Assembly (NCBI GenBank): GCA_947451045.1
Contig: CANFXM010000011.1
Location: forward strand, 1 to 35,416
Direction: 5' to 3'
Source of the DNA: Actinomycetota bacterium
Lineage (GTDB): Bacteria; Actinomycetota; Actinomycetes; Nanopelagicales; Nanopelagicaceae
DNA length: 35,416 nt
Below the pieces are notes generated by a model that was given only the letters and a program-made list of their open reading frames with translations, did no database searches and had not been told where the DNA came from. A program made the translations under genes and the position numbers. Of the stretch, positions 34,307-35,416 are shown piece after piece (within the stretch, counting starts at the first letter, position 1; each line of letters begins with the position of its first letter).

Positions 34307-35400
34307 TAGTGTGGACCTTTCTTGACTACTCCTGGCATAACATAATATTTTTCCGACAGTAGTTCGTGTGGAAGATCGCTTTCAACCGCTGTGGTAATAA
34401 TTGTTTGCTCAGCAATTGTTGTAGCGTGAATTAATTGTTGGCGCCGTGAGGCATCTAGTTCGGCGAAAATATCATCAAGGATGAGTATCGGTTCTGCACC
34501 GTCTTGTATCAATAAATTAAAAGATGCTAACCGCAGTGCAATTGCTATCGACCAAGATTCACCGTGGCTGGCATATCCTTTAGCTGGAAAATCACCTAGT
34601 TGTAAATCAAGGTCGTCTCGGTGTGGTCCTATTAAGGAAACCCCTCTTTCGATCTCTTGGTAAGCCACTTCTTCTAAGCGCGCACTGAGAACTGTTGTGT
34701 TTTTTTCGAAATTAGATGAAAGGCCTTCGCTGCTGCTTTTGTAGGCGATCCCCGCTTTTTTTACCTCGTTGAGTTGCGCGTAGTTATTGGTTACAAAAGG
34801 GTTAAGCGCTTCTACTAACGCAATTCGCTCGGCTGTGAGTGCAGCGCCGAATTTTATAAGTTGTTCATTCCAGGGTACAAGCGCGTTTTGCGACGACCTT
34901 GTTTTTAGTAAGGCGTTTCTTTGTTTTACAACTCTTTCGTAATCCGCAATTACACCTACTAGGCGTGGGGTTCTGGTGATTAGCAATCTGTCTAAGAAAT
35001 CACGGCGGGTGGATGGATCTCCGCGCACTAAATCTAAATCTTCGGGCGAAAAATAAATAATTTGGCAGGCGCCTAAAATTTCTCTTTGACTCCTTGTTGG
35101 GTTTTGATTGAGGCGCGCTCTGTTTGCTTTATTGAGATTGATTTCTAAATCTACTTGAAGTGTTCTGGAGTCACGCTCTATTTCCGCTCGGATGATTGCT
35201 TGGTTAGCACCGAGTGTGATCAGTGGTTGGTTGCTAGAGACGCGATGGGAAGAAAGAAACGCTAAATAAATAAGCGCTTCGGCGATATTGGTTTTGCCTG
35301 AACCGTTATCGCCGATAAATGTATTAACGCCTTTTTTTAAATCTAGTTTTAAATTAGGGTACGAACGAAAATTAGTTAGCTCTAGTTCTGTAATACGCAC
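34306..35400 (-). CDS. recF: DNA repair and recombination ATPase RecF
   Basis: This 364-residue SMC-like ATPase loads RecA at gaps together with RecO and RecR. The Walker A motif is GDNGSGKT (30-37), and SPEDLDLVRGDPSTRRDFLD follows in the family's central region. GPHRDDLDL and Walker B ILILDDIFAELD are near the C-terminus. The GTG start has AAGGGG seven bases upstream. In actinobacteria the next gene beyond would be dnaN, just outside the right edge. Confidence 0.97.
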   Translation of the reverse strand: MRITELELTNFRSYPNLKLDLKKGVNTFIGDNGSGKTNIAEALIYLAFLSSHRVSSNQPLITLGANQAIIRAEIERDSRTLQVDLEINLNKANRARLNQNPTRSQREILGACQIIYFSPEDLDLVRGDPSTRRDFLDRLLITRTPRLVGVIADYERVVKQRNALLKTRSSQNALVPWNEQLIKFGAALTAERIALVEALNPFVTNNYAQLNEVKKAGIAYKSSSEGLSSNFEKNTTVLSARLEEVAYQEIERGVSLIGPHRDDLDLQLGDFPAKGYASHGESWSIAIALRLASFNLLIQDGAEPILILDDIFAELDASRRQQLIHATTIAEQTIITTAVESDLPHELLSEKYYVMPGVVKKGPH

Positions 35401-35416
35401 GTAATCCCCTTATATA

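Overview
The window looks like the chromosome of a streamlined, AT-rich actinobacterium, possibly a freshwater acI-type (Nanopelagicales/Planktophila-like) lineage. Gene order shows an actinobacterium: recF, a DciA/DUF721 gene, gyrB, gyrA, tRNA-Ile, tRNA-Ala, ppiA, rhomboid, crgA, trpG, pknB and a PP2C phosphatase follow the mycobacterial/streptomycete origin-proximal order. CrgA, a PASTA-domain PknB and an Sdh1-type succinate dehydrogenase are actinobacterial hallmarks. Streamlining shows as tiny spacers, many 1-4 base overlaps, and several convergent gene pairs that overlap at their 3' ends. The lineage name is inference; no marker search was run.

Region 1 (1 to about 16.1 kb) is a carbohydrate-uptake and catabolism block. 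It holds two paralogous pairs of MalF/MalG-type sugar ABC permeases, one intact (with a GH42 beta-galactosidase and a secreted binding protein) and one split onto opposite strands around an aldo/keto reductase. It also holds a Gfo/Idh/MocA-like oxidoreductase, an MFS transporter, a NIPSNAP-like protein, a KDPG-aldolase family enzyme, a PfkB-type keto-deoxy-sugar-acid kinase, an IlvD/EDD sugar-acid dehydratase and an M24 Xaa-Pro peptidase. The simplest reading is uptake of a galactoside, hydrolysis, and oxidation of the sugar to an aldonate, followed by dehydration, phosphorylation and aldol cleavage (a De Ley-Doudoroff/Entner-Doudoroff-like route). No transport ATPase, regulator or lactonase is present here. 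A tRNA-Ser(GCU) and the start of a probable alcohol dehydrogenase lie at the left edge.

Region 2 (16.1 to 20.8 kb) is a leftward operon: sdhC-sdhA-sdhB, a small holin/YvlD-like membrane protein and two tandem CrcB fluoride-channel subunits. The first crcB gene only makes sense with a CTG start that overlaps the preceding stop. A tRNA-Ser(UGA) lies upstream of the operon.

Region 3 (20.8 to 24.4 kb) is a tightly packed leftward run: glycerophosphodiesterase, pheA, serS and a Cof-type HAD phosphatase, followed by the tRNA-Ser(UGA).

Region 4 (24.4 kb to the right end) is the origin-side housekeeping block. The PP2C phosphatase directly overlaps pknB; pknA, pbpA, rodA and the FHA genes that usually separate or flank them are absent. 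The crgA/rhomboid gap contains three DnaA-box-like 9-mers, one of them perfect. No insertion sequence, phage gene, CRISPR array or rRNA was seen, and no gene-free stretch exceeds 300 bases.
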